Assembly (NCBI GenBank): GCA_036564245.1
Contig: DATCKU010000054.1
Span: 124,001 to 188,000 of the forward strand
Direction: 5' to 3'
Source: Thermasporomyces sp036564245
GTDB taxonomy: Bacteria; Actinomycetota; Actinomycetes; Propionibacteriales; Actinopolymorphaceae
Length of the DNA stretch: 64,000 nucleotides
Numbering within the stretch: the first letter of the stretch is position 1; every line of letters starts with the position of its first letter. This document shows, in pieces, positions 26,183 through 34,552 of the stretch. A model generated the notes under the pieces. The model saw nothing but the letters and a program-made list of their open reading frames with translations. It was not told the origin of the DNA and did not search any database. The position numbers and the translations under genes are program-made.

Positions 26183-28156
26183 TCAGGCCACGAGGTCGTC
26201 GACCACGATCGCGGCGAGCTTGCGTACGGCGTCGCGCGTCTCGCGGCGGACGAGCTTGTTGACCGCGTTCGGGTCGCGGAAGGGGATCTTGCCACCACCG
26301 TCGAGTGCGGGATCGTACGGAATGACGACAAGCTCACGCACGTGCTCGGCGAAAGCCCGCTCGATCGCGCGCACCTTCACAGGGCTCGCCGTCTCCTTTG
26401 CGACAACCGCGAGCACCACGCGGCGCCGCATCTCCGGGAACCCGTTGTCGGTGAGGAACTGCAGGGTCTTCCGGGCGAGGTTCGCGCCGTCCTTGGTGTT
26501 GTCGGTGACGAGCACCATGCCGTGCGCCACACGCAGCGTGCCGAGCATGGCCTCGTGTGTGATGTGCGTTCCGTTGTCCAAGATGGCGAACGAGAAGAAC
26601 GGCGCGAACAGCTCGGCCAAGAGCTCCACGTCGGCGATGCTCAGCTGGTGTCGGATCTTGCGGTCGGTCGACGCGGCGAGCACGCGCACGTTCATCTCGG
26701 GGACTTTCTCCATGAAGTCGTGCACGTGGTAGCGCCACGGGATCTCGTCGACGTGTGCGAGCAGGTCGCGGATCGAGTACTGCGGGCGTACGCCGAACCG
26801 GTCAGGCAACGTACCGAGGTCGGGGTTGAGGTCGGCGACGCCGACGGATTCGCGCCGCCCTTCGGCGATCTCGGCGGCGAGCAAGGCACACAGGGTGGTC
26901 TTGCCCACACCACCTTTCTCCGAGGCGATGCCGATGTAGCCGCAGTAGCCGCGGGTTCGCCGCAGCTGGCGGTTCAGTCGCTGCCGGACTTCCCACTCCT
27001 CCCGGTCACGCTTGCCAAGACCGAGGTTGATGTGGGTCAGTCGGTACACCAGACCTCGGACGCCGTGCCGCGGGACCGGCCGCTGGCGACCGCTGCCGAG
27101 CTGTTGGACAAAGGAGTCCTCGTCCGCGTCGTAGAGAGCGGGCTCGGAATATGACGCGCTCGTGGGCGGCGGCGATACGGGCGGAGCTGCTCTTCCCGGC
27201 GGCGAGAACCCGCTGTGCTGCACTGGCGTTGGCTGCGCAGCGGTCTGGTGCGGCGCTGCCGGCGGTGGCGGGGTCTGGTGCGGTGCTGTCGGGTGCTGCG
27301 CGGGCTGCGGTGCAGCAGGTTGGTGCGTCGTGACCGGCGGAGGTGGTACGTCGGGCTGGTGTGCGGTCGGCCCGGACGCTGCCGCCGGCGACGCTGCCGG
27401 CTGTGGCTGGGCCGATGCCGGTGCGGGCTGCGGCGGCACCGGCGGGAGCTGACTGGACTGCCGTAGCGCTTCGGGCCTGGGCGTGCCGATACCGATCGAG
27501 TACGACTGGCCCACCCTGCTACTCGGCTGGTTGGGCAGAGGGCTGCCCGCCTGTGACGTCGACCCGCTCTCGTCTGCCGAGCGGTCGGGAGGCCGTGGCG
27601 TCCAGTACGCGCCTGTGCTCTCGCCGTTGGAGTGGCCTCCCATGCCCTGCGCCTCAGTCGACCCGGTTGACGCCTGCTCGGTTGGGCTCGCAGATGCCGT
27701 GCTCGTCTCGTCGCGCGCACTCCCTCGGTCGGCTCGGTCGCCGTCGGACGTCGCGTCGCCGTCGGTGTCGGGGTGCCGTTGGGCTTCGAAGGAGGGGGCC
27801 TCCTGCTCCGGTGGTGCCGAGGGTTGAGGCAGCGTGGTGGCGGCCGATTCGGCAGGCGGTCCGGTGGATCGTCCTGAATCGTCGTCGCGGGTCACCTCGT
27901 TCGGCCACGCGGACCCAGGCAGCAGGACATGCGGGTAGGGACGGCCGACGCCCACGTGCATTTCGTACGAACTCAATCCGCGACGCGTCCGCGCAGCGTC
28001 ACCCCCGGTCGCGCCGGCCCGCTGCGCCTCGCCCGAACCAGCCCCGGCGGACTCGTTCGTCGTCTGCTCACGCCCGTCACCAGCGGCCGCGGATGGCTCG
28101 CGGTTCACGTCTTCGCTCTCCACCCTGTGGGTTCCCTGGGCTTCTTGGTCTTTCAC
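26183..28156 (-). CDS. MinD/ParA-like ATPase with long Pro-rich N-terminal tail
   Basis: A 657-residue protein from GTG 28156, chosen for the AGGAG site 5 nt upstream. Residues about 1-370 are disordered, rich in Pro, Ala, Gln, Ser and Thr, with many QP/AP repeats. The C-terminal part is a deviant-Walker ATPase: GIASEKGGVGKTTLCALLAAEIA (about 408-430), then VGVADLNPDLGTLPDRFG, the switch region FAILDNGTHITHEAMLGTLRVAHGMVLVTDNTKDG and VVIPYDPALDGGGKI. This is the architecture of EspI-like and secretion-associated MinD-like proteins, which use ATP-dependent positioning or regulation at membrane machines. It is the third gene of a leftward unit with the M23 protein, on the flank of the type IV-like genes. 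Confidence 0.85.
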   Translation of the reverse strand: MKDQEAQGTHRVESEDVNREPSAAAGDGREQTTNESAGAGSGEAQRAGATGGDAARTRRGLSSYEMHVGVGRPYPHVLLPGSAWPNEVTRDDDSGRSTGPPAESAATTLPQPSAPPEQEAPSFEAQRHPDTDGDATSDGDRADRGSARDETSTASASPTEQASTGSTEAQGMGGHSNGESTGAYWTPRPPDRSADESGSTSQAGSPLPNQPSSRVGQSYSIGIGTPRPEALRQSSQLPPVPPQPAPASAQPQPAASPAAASGPTAHQPDVPPPPVTTHQPAAPQPAQHPTAPHQTPPPPAAPHQTAAQPTPVQHSGFSPPGRAAPPVSPPPTSASYSEPALYDADEDSFVQQLGSGRQRPVPRHGVRGLVYRLTHINLGLGKRDREEWEVRQRLNRQLRRTRGYCGYIGIASEKGGVGKTTLCALLAAEIAEGRRESVGVADLNPDLGTLPDRFGVRPQYSIRDLLAHVDEIPWRYHVHDFMEKVPEMNVRVLAASTDRKIRHQLSIADVELLAELFAPFFSFAILDNGTHITHEAMLGTLRVAHGMVLVTDNTKDGANLARKTLQFLTDNGFPEMRRRVVLAVVAKETASPVKVRAIERAFAEHVRELVVIPYDPALDGGGKIPFRDPNAVNKLVRRETRDAVRKLAAIVVDDLVA

Positions 28157-28185
28157 GTTAACTCCTGGTGGGTGAGCTTCGCGCG

Positions 28186-28755
28186 TCAACCAGTCAGCAG
28201 CGACGCGATGACCCCGAGTACGACGAACCCGATGGCCCCGCCGATGATGACCCACCGGCCCCGGCTCGAGCTCTGCCACAATCGAGACACCGGCGCGCTC
28301 CCGGTCGCGACCCGGGCTGCATGGCTGAGACCGCCGAGCATGCCGCGGGATCGGGAGCGCCCGTCGTCGCCCGTGTCCGCCGCACCCATACCCAGCGCAA
28401 GACGCTGCGCATCACGAACCTCGGTCAGGCTCGCCACGATCTGGTCGAGGCTTCGTGGCGTCAGCGGCAGCGCGGTGATGGCGCGGTCGCTCTCGAGCCA
28501 GAGCACGGCGTTCCACGGATCGTCGGGGTCGAACCCGTCGACGCCGTACGCACGCGCGTCCTCGATCGGGAGCTCGGCTGGCGTCTGGTTCTCCGATGCG
28601 CCAGCTGTCGGTTCGGCGGTGGAGGTCTCGGCAGTGGAGTTCGGGGCAGCGGACGTCTCGTCCACGCCCGCCGGAGCAGCTGATGACACGCCAAGAACGC
28701 CGGGTGGCGATCCGGCGCGAGCGGGGTTCGGCGATGGTGGAGGGTTCGTCGTCAC
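28186..28755 (-). CDS. Tail-anchored accessory membrane protein of the secretion locus
   Basis: A 189-residue protein. The N-terminal 70 residues are Pro/Ala/Thr-rich and disordered. A middle part (PWNAVLWLESDRAITALPLTPRSLDQIVASLTEVRDAQRLALGMG) looks like a small folded domain, and a C-terminal helix (WVIIGGAIGFVVLGVIASLL, about 167-186) is a membrane anchor. I recognise no family. It lies 29 bp before the MinD-like gene on the same strand, suggesting it anchors or partners that ATPase, which is inference. Confidence 0.7.
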   Translation of the reverse strand: MTTNPPPSPNPARAGSPPGVLGVSSAAPAGVDETSAAPNSTAETSTAEPTAGASENQTPAELPIEDARAYGVDGFDPDDPWNAVLWLESDRAITALPLTPRSLDQIVASLTEVRDAQRLALGMGAADTGDDGRSRSRGMLGGLSHAARVATGSAPVSRLWQSSSRGRWVIIGGAIGFVVLGVIASLLTG

Positions 28756-28886
28756 GTTCGTACGCCCCTTCCCTCACGGGTCGACCTCGAAGCGACCCGA
28801 AGTGACCGCTCAACGCGAACAGTAGTTGGTCCGCTGGTATCCGCAACCTGCCCGCAGCTCCCATGGGCCTGCCCACCAGGTGGTTT

Positions 28887-28947
28887 GGGGGTACGACACG
28901 TGCCGACACGTGTTGCACCCCCAGCAGGCGTAGTGCACATGGTCATT
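28887..28947 (-). repeat. Full-length 61-nt core-plus-hairpin repeat (copy 1)
   Basis: On the minus strand it reads AATGACCATGTGCACTACG, a 6-nt spacer, then a 36-nt hairpin (28922 to 28887). The arms span 16 positions around a 4-nt loop and begin and end GGGGGT and ACCCCC. It starts 16 nt past the stop of the M23/lysozyme-like gene, in that gene's direction. Confidence 0.9.
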
Positions 28948-28963
28948 GGCGCGGTGGCGCCGG

Positions 28964-30562
28964 TCATGGCGCCACGCCGTGGCCGGAGAGCCAGAGCTGC
29001 GGATCCTGCGGCTGCCCATCGACCCGTACCTCGAGATGCACATGCGGACCCGTGGTGTTCCCGGTGGATCCCACCTCGCCGATCATCTGCCCCGGGATCA
29101 CCGAGGCGCCGACGCTATCGGACGGCAGTGACCGCAGGTGTGCGTACATCGTCATCACGCCGTTGCCGTGGTCGACCTTGACCAGGTTGCCGTATGCCCC
29201 CGCTCTGCCGGCGAAGACCACCGTCCCTTTCGCGACCGCACGCACCGGTGTGCCTTCTGGCGCTGCGAAGTCCAGACCCGTGTGGCACGAGGCCCATCGC
29301 CTGCCACAGTCGCCGAACCGCGCGGTGAGGTGGTAGCTCCCCGGCGCCACCGGCAGGACCCAGTCACCGGTCGCCGGTAGCTGCGCGGCGTTGCCGTACA
29401 CCGAGACGTGGATGTGGTCGTAGTGCAGGCAGGTGTCGCTCGTGCATCCGGTGTAGTGGGTGTAGGTGCGCCACCCCTCGTCCTGACGCGCGACCGACCA
29501 GATCTTCTTGTCGTAGATGACGTACTTGACGCCGAGCGCTGTGCGGTTGGCAAGGATCCACCGGACGACCTTCCACCCGTACGCCTTGGCCTCGGCGCTC
29601 TGGTAGTCGGCGTACGGAATCATGACGTCGATCGCGCGACCGTTCTCGTGGTCGCCGTCGTTGCCGGCCGGACGGTCACCGATTCCGAAGTACGTCGTGA
29701 TGCGCGGGAACTTCTCGTGCAGGCACCGCAGGCTCGTCAGCGCATCCGGAGTGAGACCTTGCTCGACCTGCGGCCACGGTGTCGGCGGACACTGCATGCC
29801 GGGCGGGAACCCGCAGTCCTCGGCGTATCCGGCGAGCTGAGCCCGTGCTGCCCCGCCACCTGTGATCTGCGCGACGAGTGCGCGAGCGAGTGGTTCGTCG
29901 TCGGCATATGCGTTGGGGTACGCCGACCGCTGCACCGCCTGCGCAGCGTCGGTCACCGTCATGTTCTGCCAGCCGCTGATGTCGAGCAGGCCTGGCTGAC
30001 CGCCGCTGCCACCCGTGTAGAACATGCTGGCGGCCTGGTGGGGATCCATGCGCTGCTCGAGCGAACCCCAACTGGCGCGTTGCTGGAAGAGCCCCACCGA
30101 GTCCCGGTCGCCATAGGGAAGGTTGCGCAGGGTCGACTCTTGCATGGCGGTGGCCAGCGCCACGACCCAGCCGTACTCCGGGACGTTCTCTCGGATCCCG
30201 ACATCGATGATGATGCGTGCGTTCTCGAGCTGCTCGGCGTCCAGCTGGTTGGTCTCGGCGGTCACCCCGGCCAGGACGGTCGTCGGCCCGCATTGCGCGC
30301 CAGTGGCGGACTGTTCGGCCCCGAGGGGACCGAACAACGCGAGCGACATCGCGGCGACTGCCCCGAGCATCATCAGAGGGCCGAGAACGACCGCGATGCC
30401 GGCACCGATGATCAGAGCGCGCCGGCCCGGTGCATGGCTCACGCGGCCACCCGTTGCTCGGCTGATGGTTCGGTCGACGACGCGTCTGCCCGCTCGCCGG
30501 GCGGCGGCCTTGGCGAGGCGTTGGCCGGCGGCCTTGACGACTACGACGATCGGGGCGGGCAT
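28964..30562 (-). CDS. Muralytic secretion-locus protein: lysozyme-like plus M23 peptidase
   Basis: A 532-residue protein with one transmembrane helix (about 48-75, ALIIGAGIAVVLGPLMMLGAVAAMSLALF). A lysozyme-like region follows, with VALATAMQESTLRNLPYGDRDSVGLFQQRASWG (about 148-180; the Glu is the likely catalytic acid). The middle domain contains GDHENGRAIDVMIPYADY and HYDHIHVSVYG. The C-terminal LytM/M23 zinc peptidase (about 410-525) has HTGLD and HVHLEV metal ligands and YAHL. Such proteins open the peptidoglycan for conjugation machines (VirB1-like). The start overlaps the previous gene's TGA by 1 nt (TGATG). A full repeat element follows the stop. Confidence 0.88.
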   Translation of the reverse strand: MPAPIVVVVKAAGQRLAKAAARRAGRRVVDRTISRATGGRVSHAPGRRALIIGAGIAVVLGPLMMLGAVAAMSLALFGPLGAEQSATGAQCGPTTVLAGVTAETNQLDAEQLENARIIIDVGIRENVPEYGWVVALATAMQESTLRNLPYGDRDSVGLFQQRASWGSLEQRMDPHQAASMFYTGGSGGQPGLLDISGWQNMTVTDAAQAVQRSAYPNAYADDEPLARALVAQITGGGAARAQLAGYAEDCGFPPGMQCPPTPWPQVEQGLTPDALTSLRCLHEKFPRITTYFGIGDRPAGNDGDHENGRAIDVMIPYADYQSAEAKAYGWKVVRWILANRTALGVKYVIYDKKIWSVARQDEGWRTYTHYTGCTSDTCLHYDHIHVSVYGNAAQLPATGDWVLPVAPGSYHLTARFGDCGRRWASCHTGLDFAAPEGTPVRAVAKGTVVFAGRAGAYGNLVKVDHGNGVMTMYAHLRSLPSDSVGASVIPGQMIGEVGSTGNTTGPHVHLEVRVDGQPQDPQLWLSGHGVAP

Positions 30563-31155
30563 CAGACGTCACCGCCCTGGGGGCTTGAGGCGCGCGGGCT
30601 GGGGCTTGGAGGTCCGTCGGTGTCGGGCAGTACCTCGGCAACCCGCCATCCGCTGGTGTCGAGCACCAGATTGCAGCGGACTCGGAGCCCGTCGCTGAAC
30701 CGTGTCGTGGTGCCGGCCGCGTAGGGCGTGGCTGCGACGATCTGTGGGCTTCCCACGATGCGAGACCTGGGCAGCTCGGCTGGGTCGACGTCGCCGAGGC
30801 GCTCGGCGAGCCACGCGGTGGCGTACGGTCGAATCCGCTTGGTTCGCTCCTCAGGCGTTCCCGGTCGCTTCCATTCGTTCAGGAACTTCACCGTCACACT
30901 GCGGATGGCTGTCGCGGCCTGCGCATCGGGTTCGTACACCGGCTCGTGGTCGTGGCCGTCGGCCACTGGTGACGACGGAGTAGGGCTCGTGGGGTGCACT
31001 GGCTCTGGCGTGGCCGGCGGAGCTGACGGGCTTTCGGTCGAGGTGACCGGCGTGGAGCTGGCGTTCCGGTACGTCGTGACGAGAAGTGCGGCCACCGCCA
31101 GCACGGCGATGATGGCCACCGTCACGGCGACGATCCGTACGCCTCGGTTGTCCAT
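30562..31155 (-). CDS. Single-pass membrane protein of the secretion locus
   Basis: A 197-residue protein from ATG 31155, which has a GGGGAG ribosome site. One N-terminal transmembrane helix (GVRIVAVTVAIIAVLAVAALLVT, about 4-26) is followed by a Pro/Ser/Thr-rich external linker (about 30-70). The small folded domain contains AIRSVTVKFLNEWKRPGTPEERTKRIRPYATAWLAERL and RCNLVLDTSGWRVAEV, resembling NTF2-like extracytoplasmic domains of transfer proteins. It is the first gene of the leftward unit (this gene, M23 protein, then the tail-anchored protein and the MinD-like ATPase). The role is probably structural, which is inference. Confidence 0.7.
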   Translation of the reverse strand: MDNRGVRIVAVTVAIIAVLAVAALLVTTYRNASSTPVTSTESPSAPPATPEPVHPTSPTPSSPVADGHDHEPVYEPDAQAATAIRSVTVKFLNEWKRPGTPEERTKRIRPYATAWLAERLGDVDPAELPRSRIVGSPQIVAATPYAAGTTTRFSDGLRVRCNLVLDTSGWRVAEVLPDTDGPPSPSPRASSPQGGDV

Positions 31156-31589
31156 CGGCAGCTCCCCCGACCGGCGGTGTTCCACGTGCCATTGCTGCTG
31201 TGTCGTGCCCCGTGGTCTCGAATACGGTACGCGACATCACGAGCACGTGGGGAGTGTGACCGGCGGTGCGATCGCAGTGTGGACTGACGTGTCGAGACGA
31301 CGCATGTCGCCGGCGCGACGTCCATCGCCTGTTGCCGAATGACGGCGACGACGTGCTGTCCCGAGGGCCAGTCGTGCGGTGCCGTGGTGTGTCTGAAGTT
31401 CGCTACCGCGATCTAGCGATATCTAGCAGCAGCGCTAGATAACTGTAGAGAGAGCGAGAGCGAGCCATACGGTGTGCGGTCCCGGGAAGCGGCGTGTCCT
31501 TCTCACGGGTTCTGTGTGGTCACGGCTGAGGTCGGTGCCCATTGAATGTGTCGCGTGGAGCCCTGACTTGGGCGTTGCTCGGGTAAGAC
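31156..31589. other. Intergenic region upstream of the leftward secretion genes
   Basis: About 430 bp without a recognisable gene. It carries the presumed promoter of the leftward transfer genes and the CTAG-rich repeated site at 31410-31441, in a locally AT-richer stretch. Confidence 0.5.
31410..31441. promoter_or_regulatory. Three phased (G/T)ATCTAGC half-sites, probable operator
   Basis: GATCTAGC starts at 31410 and TATCTAGC at 31420, exactly 10 bp apart. The inverted half-site GCTAGATA lies at 31434-31441, forming a perfect 8-bp inverted repeat with a 6-nt spacer. CTAG is rare in high-GC actinobacterial DNA, so the clustering is unlikely by chance. It lies about 255-285 bp upstream of the leftward secretion unit. 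Confidence 0.55.
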
Positions 31590-31970
31590 TCAGGACTCAT
31601 CGGTCAGGTAGAGGAAGTCCGACACGCCGATGCGCGACAGGATGAGCTTGACCACCGATGGCATGTGTCGGCGAGTCTCGTCGTGCACGATGCGTGGCTC
31701 GGTCAGGCGTACTCTGCGTCGCTTGGTGGTGAGTTCGCAGCCACCCGCCGACATGACGTTCTTCACCCAGTCGCAGTTCGGTCCGTACGTCAGCGCGATG
31801 ACATAGCCGTCATCGCTACGGAAGACGTTGACCGGTGTCCGGTAGCGGCGACCGGATCGGCGACCTACGTGGGAGATGACACCGAAGCCCGGCATCCAAT
31901 CCGCGATCAGCCCGAGGACCCGGTTGGTCGCCACGCGGTTCACGCGCGCGAGTCGCCTGGGCAGGACCAT
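31590..31970 (-). CDS. Ddn-type deazaflavin (F420)-dependent nitroreductase-family protein
   Basis: A 126-residue protein from ATG 31970, preceded by GGGAGG. It matches the Ddn-like family (PF04075) of split-barrel F420H2-binding proteins: VGRRSGRRYRTPVNVFRSDDGYVIALTYG, DWVKNVMSAGGCELTTKRRRVRLTEP and a C-terminal LSRIGVSDFLYLT. Members reduce quinones or nitro compounds at the membrane, with N-terminal residues often contacting lipid. Its natural substrate here is unknown. It lies between two CTAG-type repeat sites and is divergent from the AAA ATPase gene. Confidence 0.82.
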   Translation of the reverse strand: MVLPRRLARVNRVATNRVLGLIADWMPGFGVISHVGRRSGRRYRTPVNVFRSDDGYVIALTYGPNCDWVKNVMSAGGCELTTKRRRVRLTEPRIVHDETRRHMPSVVKLILSRIGVSDFLYLTDES

Positions 31971-32100
31971 GGTGCGCCACCTCCCGACCCGGTACCGCAG
32001 GACGGACGAGCGAAATTCAACGCCAGATGAATTCTGGCACAACCCAATAGGTATGGCCAAGTGTCCCGACCGACGAGTCCCGCGACACGCCGATAACCGG

Positions 32101-32129
32101 ATCTAAGGAAATCTAAGGCTTTTGCTAGA
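32101..32129. promoter_or_regulatory. Second phased ATCTAAGG repeat site upstream of the AAA ATPase
   Basis: ATCTAAGG occurs at 32101-32108 and again at 32111-32118, 10 bp apart, followed by GCTAGA at 32124-32129. The layout (two direct half-sites one helical turn apart plus an inverted half-site) parallels the site at 31410-31441. It ends about 20 bp before the GTG start of the ATPase gene, so it would overlap its promoter. Confidence 0.5.
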
Positions 32130-32149
32130 CAAGGACATACAGTCCAAGC

Positions 32150-33343
32150 GTGGACCCCGTACGCAATCCGTACGCACCTGGTGCCGGCCAGCGGCCGCCG
32201 GAGCTCGCAGGGCGTGACCGGGAAGTGCGTCAGTTCGAGGTCGTCCTCGAGCGGGTCGCCGCAGGTCGGCCCGAGCGGAGCATGATCCTCTCCGGGCTTC
32301 GTGGCGTCGGCAAGACGGTGCTGCTCAATGCCCTGCGCTCGCTGGCGCTCTCGCGTGCGTGGGGCACCGGCAAGGTCGAAGCACGGCCCGACCTATCCAT
32401 CCGGCTCCCGATCGCCCAGGCGCTGCATGCGGCGAGTCGGGAGCTCGGCCCGCGCCATCGCGACCAGGATCGGGTGGACGAGTTCCTCGGCGTGCTCAAG
32501 GCCTTCGCGCTGCAGACCTCGCCGAAGGATCGCAAGGGCATCAGGTGGCGACCGCCGTACGAGGTGCCGGCGACGCGGGGCCGCGCGGACTCCGGCGACC
32601 TCGAGCTCGACCTCACCGAGCTCTTCATGGCGGCCGGTGAGCTTGCCCGAGATCTCGGCGTCGGGGTGGCCCTGTTCATCGACGAGATGCAGGACGTGCA
32701 CTCCGACGAGCTGTCGGCTCTGTGCGGGGCGTGTCATGAGATCAGCCAGCAGGGGATCCCGTTCATCGTGGTGGGCGCCGGCCTTCCGCACCTTCCGGCG
32801 GCGCTGTCTGCCAGCAAGTCGTACGCCGAGCGCCTGTTCCGCTACGTCGTGGTCGACCGCCTGGAACGTGCCGATGCCGACCGCGCCCTTACCGTGCCGG
32901 CCGCTACGGAGAACGTCGAGTTCTCCCCCGAAGCGCTCGATGCCCTGCACGAGGTGACCGACGGATATCCGTACTTCGTTCAGGCGTTCGGCAAAGCCAC
33001 GTGGGACGTCGCGCCGAAGAGTCCGATCCAGGCCGACGACGTCAAGGTGGCGACGCCAGATGCCGAGGCGGAGCTCGCGGTCGGGTTCTTCGGGTCGAGG
33101 TACGAACGGGCGACGCCGGCCGAGCGTGAATACATGCGGGCGATGGCCGAGCTCGGCGCCGACATCGCGGATCACCCCGTGTCGACGTCCGACGTCGCGA
33201 CCATGCTCGGGAGGAAGCCCCAGAGCCTCTCCCCGGCACGTGATTCGCTGATCAAGAAGGGATTGGTGTACGCGGCGGAGCGCGGCACGGTCGCGTTCAC
33301 GGTGCCACACTTCGGCAAGTTCCTGCGTTCCCAGCACATGTGA
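32150..33343 (+). CDS. AAA ATPase with C-terminal winged helix (archaeal-ATPase-like)
   Basis: A 397-residue protein. The P-loop GLRGVGKT (about residues 47-54) follows an ELAGRDREVRQFEVVLERV segment typical of Orc1/Cdc6-like and MNS/STAND ATPases. Walker B is VALFIDEMQD (about 178-187), and sensor 1 lies in FIVVGAGLPHLP. The C-terminal winged helix (about 315-395) includes YMRAMAELG and LGRKPQSLSPARDSLIKKGLVY. Related actinobacterial ATPases are widespread and mostly unassigned; nucleic-acid or regulatory roles are guesses. GTG 32150 is almost directly preceded by the repeated ATCTAAGG site with very little leader, suggesting leaderless translation. Confidence 0.85.
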   Translation: MDPVRNPYAPGAGQRPPELAGRDREVRQFEVVLERVAAGRPERSMILSGLRGVGKTVLLNALRSLALSRAWGTGKVEARPDLSIRLPIAQALHAASRELGPRHRDQDRVDEFLGVLKAFALQTSPKDRKGIRWRPPYEVPATRGRADSGDLELDLTELFMAAGELARDLGVGVALFIDEMQDVHSDELSALCGACHEISQQGIPFIVVGAGLPHLPAALSASKSYAERLFRYVVVDRLERADADRALTVPAATENVEFSPEALDALHEVTDGYPYFVQAFGKATWDVAPKSPIQADDVKVATPDAEAELAVGFFGSRYERATPAEREYMRAMAELGADIADHPVSTSDVATMLGRKPQSLSPARDSLIKKGLVYAAERGTVAFTVPHFGKFLRSQHM

Positions 33344-33450
33344 GCCGGCTGACGCAGCCGGACGAAACTCCGCAGAACCGCGATACCTGGTGGCGGATTC
33401 AGGCACGGCGACGGCGCGCGCTCAGCCGACCAAAGGTAGGCTCACCAGCC

Positions 33451-34323
33451 ATGCGCTGTCCACGCTGCGGCTCTGACAATCCAGATGGACCTCGCACGTG
33501 TTCCCGCTGCGGCATGGCCTTGGTGTCACACCATTCGGCGCGGCCTGGTGGCTCGTCCTCGGACTCACCGAGCGGCCAGCCCGGGCCACCCGCCATCGGT
33601 CCAGCGTGGGCACGACCGCGCCAGCCAACGGAAGCACCTCCCTGGTCAGGCGCGGAGAATGCGGCACCCTGGCAGACGCCGCCACAGTCGCGGATGAGGC
33701 AGGGCCCGGGATCATCCGGTACTCCGGACTGGGCGGAGCGCACCGAGCCGATTCCCCTGCTGGTCCCGGACGATCCACCGCGTGCCCGACCCGTGTACCC
33801 GTGGGCGCTGTGGCGCTTCGTGCTGGCGCTGCTGCCCCTCGAGGCCGTGTGTGCTGTTGTGTACGGCGTCTTCGCGTTGGGGCCGCGCCGTGGCATCTTC
33901 GCTGAGCTGGCTGCCGATCCTGTCGCGGTCACCCGCGAGGCCGCAGCCCGAAGCGACATGGTCAACACGATCCTCTTCCTGATCGCCGGCGTGGTGACCC
34001 TGATCGCGTTCGGATTGCTGCTGTGGTGGCAGATCTGGTCGCGGCGTGCGTTGGCGGGCTCGCCGTCGCTCGTCGGGTTGTTCGGTGTGCCGTGGTGCGT
34101 GACGGCTGTCTGCGCCTTCCTCGCGGTTGCCGTGGCGCTCGCCCTGCACGCGGGGACGGCGCCGGACCAGATCGCCGTGGGATATGTGAGCCTCGGCGTC
34201 GGAGCCTTGTTGCTGGGCATCGTGTCGGGATGGGCGTTCCCGGTCGTACGCCGATCGGGTCGGGAGGCGGCCCGCCAGGCGGCGGACAGTCGTAGTGAAC
34301 CGTCGTCCCCGATCCACGGCTGA
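33451..34323 (+). CDS. Zinc-ribbon membrane protein of unknown function
   Basis: A 290-residue protein read from ATG 33451, beginning MRCPRCGSDNPDGPRTCSRCG, a four-Cys zinc ribbon (CxxC...CxxC). A Pro/Gly/Ser-rich linker (about 30-115) leads to four hydrophobic helices (about 122-145, 175-197, 212-235 and 246-270). The frame continues upstream to 33340, but the ribbon at the true N-terminus is the common layout. Proteins with this plan occur in many actinobacteria without assigned role. It lies about 110 bp after the ATPase gene and ends before a core-repeat-containing gap. Confidence 0.75.
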   Translation: MRCPRCGSDNPDGPRTCSRCGMALVSHHSARPGGSSSDSPSGQPGPPAIGPAWARPRQPTEAPPWSGAENAAPWQTPPQSRMRQGPGSSGTPDWAERTEPIPLLVPDDPPRARPVYPWALWRFVLALLPLEAVCAVVYGVFALGPRRGIFAELAADPVAVTREAAARSDMVNTILFLIAGVVTLIAFGLLLWWQIWSRRALAGSPSLVGLFGVPWCVTAVCAFLAVAVALALHAGTAPDQIAVGYVSLGVGALLLGIVSGWAFPVVRRSGREAARQAADSRSEPSSPIHG

Positions 34324-34460
34324 CGCCGCGTATGACTTCGCTGCCATCGGGCTGCGTCTGACGTGGCGAGGGCTGCCGGGTCTAGGAAGGATGCTCCGCC
34401 AGTGGTCTAGGCGCCTCAGTACCTGGCCAGCCGTGCCATGGCGACAGTGCCGGTGCTGAA

Positions 34461-34472
34461 CATGGTCATTTT
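34461..34472 (-). repeat. Core repeat (AAAATGACCATG), reverse orientation
   Basis: This copy lies between two rightward genes on the opposite strand, so unlike the others it does not follow a gene end in the same direction. No hairpin arm follows. Confidence 0.55.
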
Positions 34473-34516
34473 GGTCCGGACCTTGTCGAGCCTCGGATTG
34501 ACGTGCCACGATTTAT

Positions 34517-34529
34517 TGGACTCAGTCCA
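34517..34529. promoter_or_regulatory. Palindrome upstream of the MarR-GNAT gene, probable autoregulatory operator
   Basis: TGGACTCAGTCCA is a perfect 6-bp inverted repeat around a single C. It lies 24 bp before the start codon in an AT-richer stretch, and the GGAGG ribosome site follows. MarR proteins typically bind such short palindromes in their own promoters. Confidence 0.6.
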
Positions 34530-34552
34530 CTAAATCTTGGAGGGAGTCACAT

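Noticed and set aside
16126..31155. Integrative conjugative element with attachment sites
   Set aside because: No integrase, relaxase, tRNA gene or flanking direct repeat was seen, so the locus is described as a machine and not as a mobile element.
32122..32150. Sigma-70-type promoter right before the AAA ATPase
   Set aside because: TTGCTA and TACAGT are present but too close together for a -35/-10 pair, so only the repeated operator-like site is reported.
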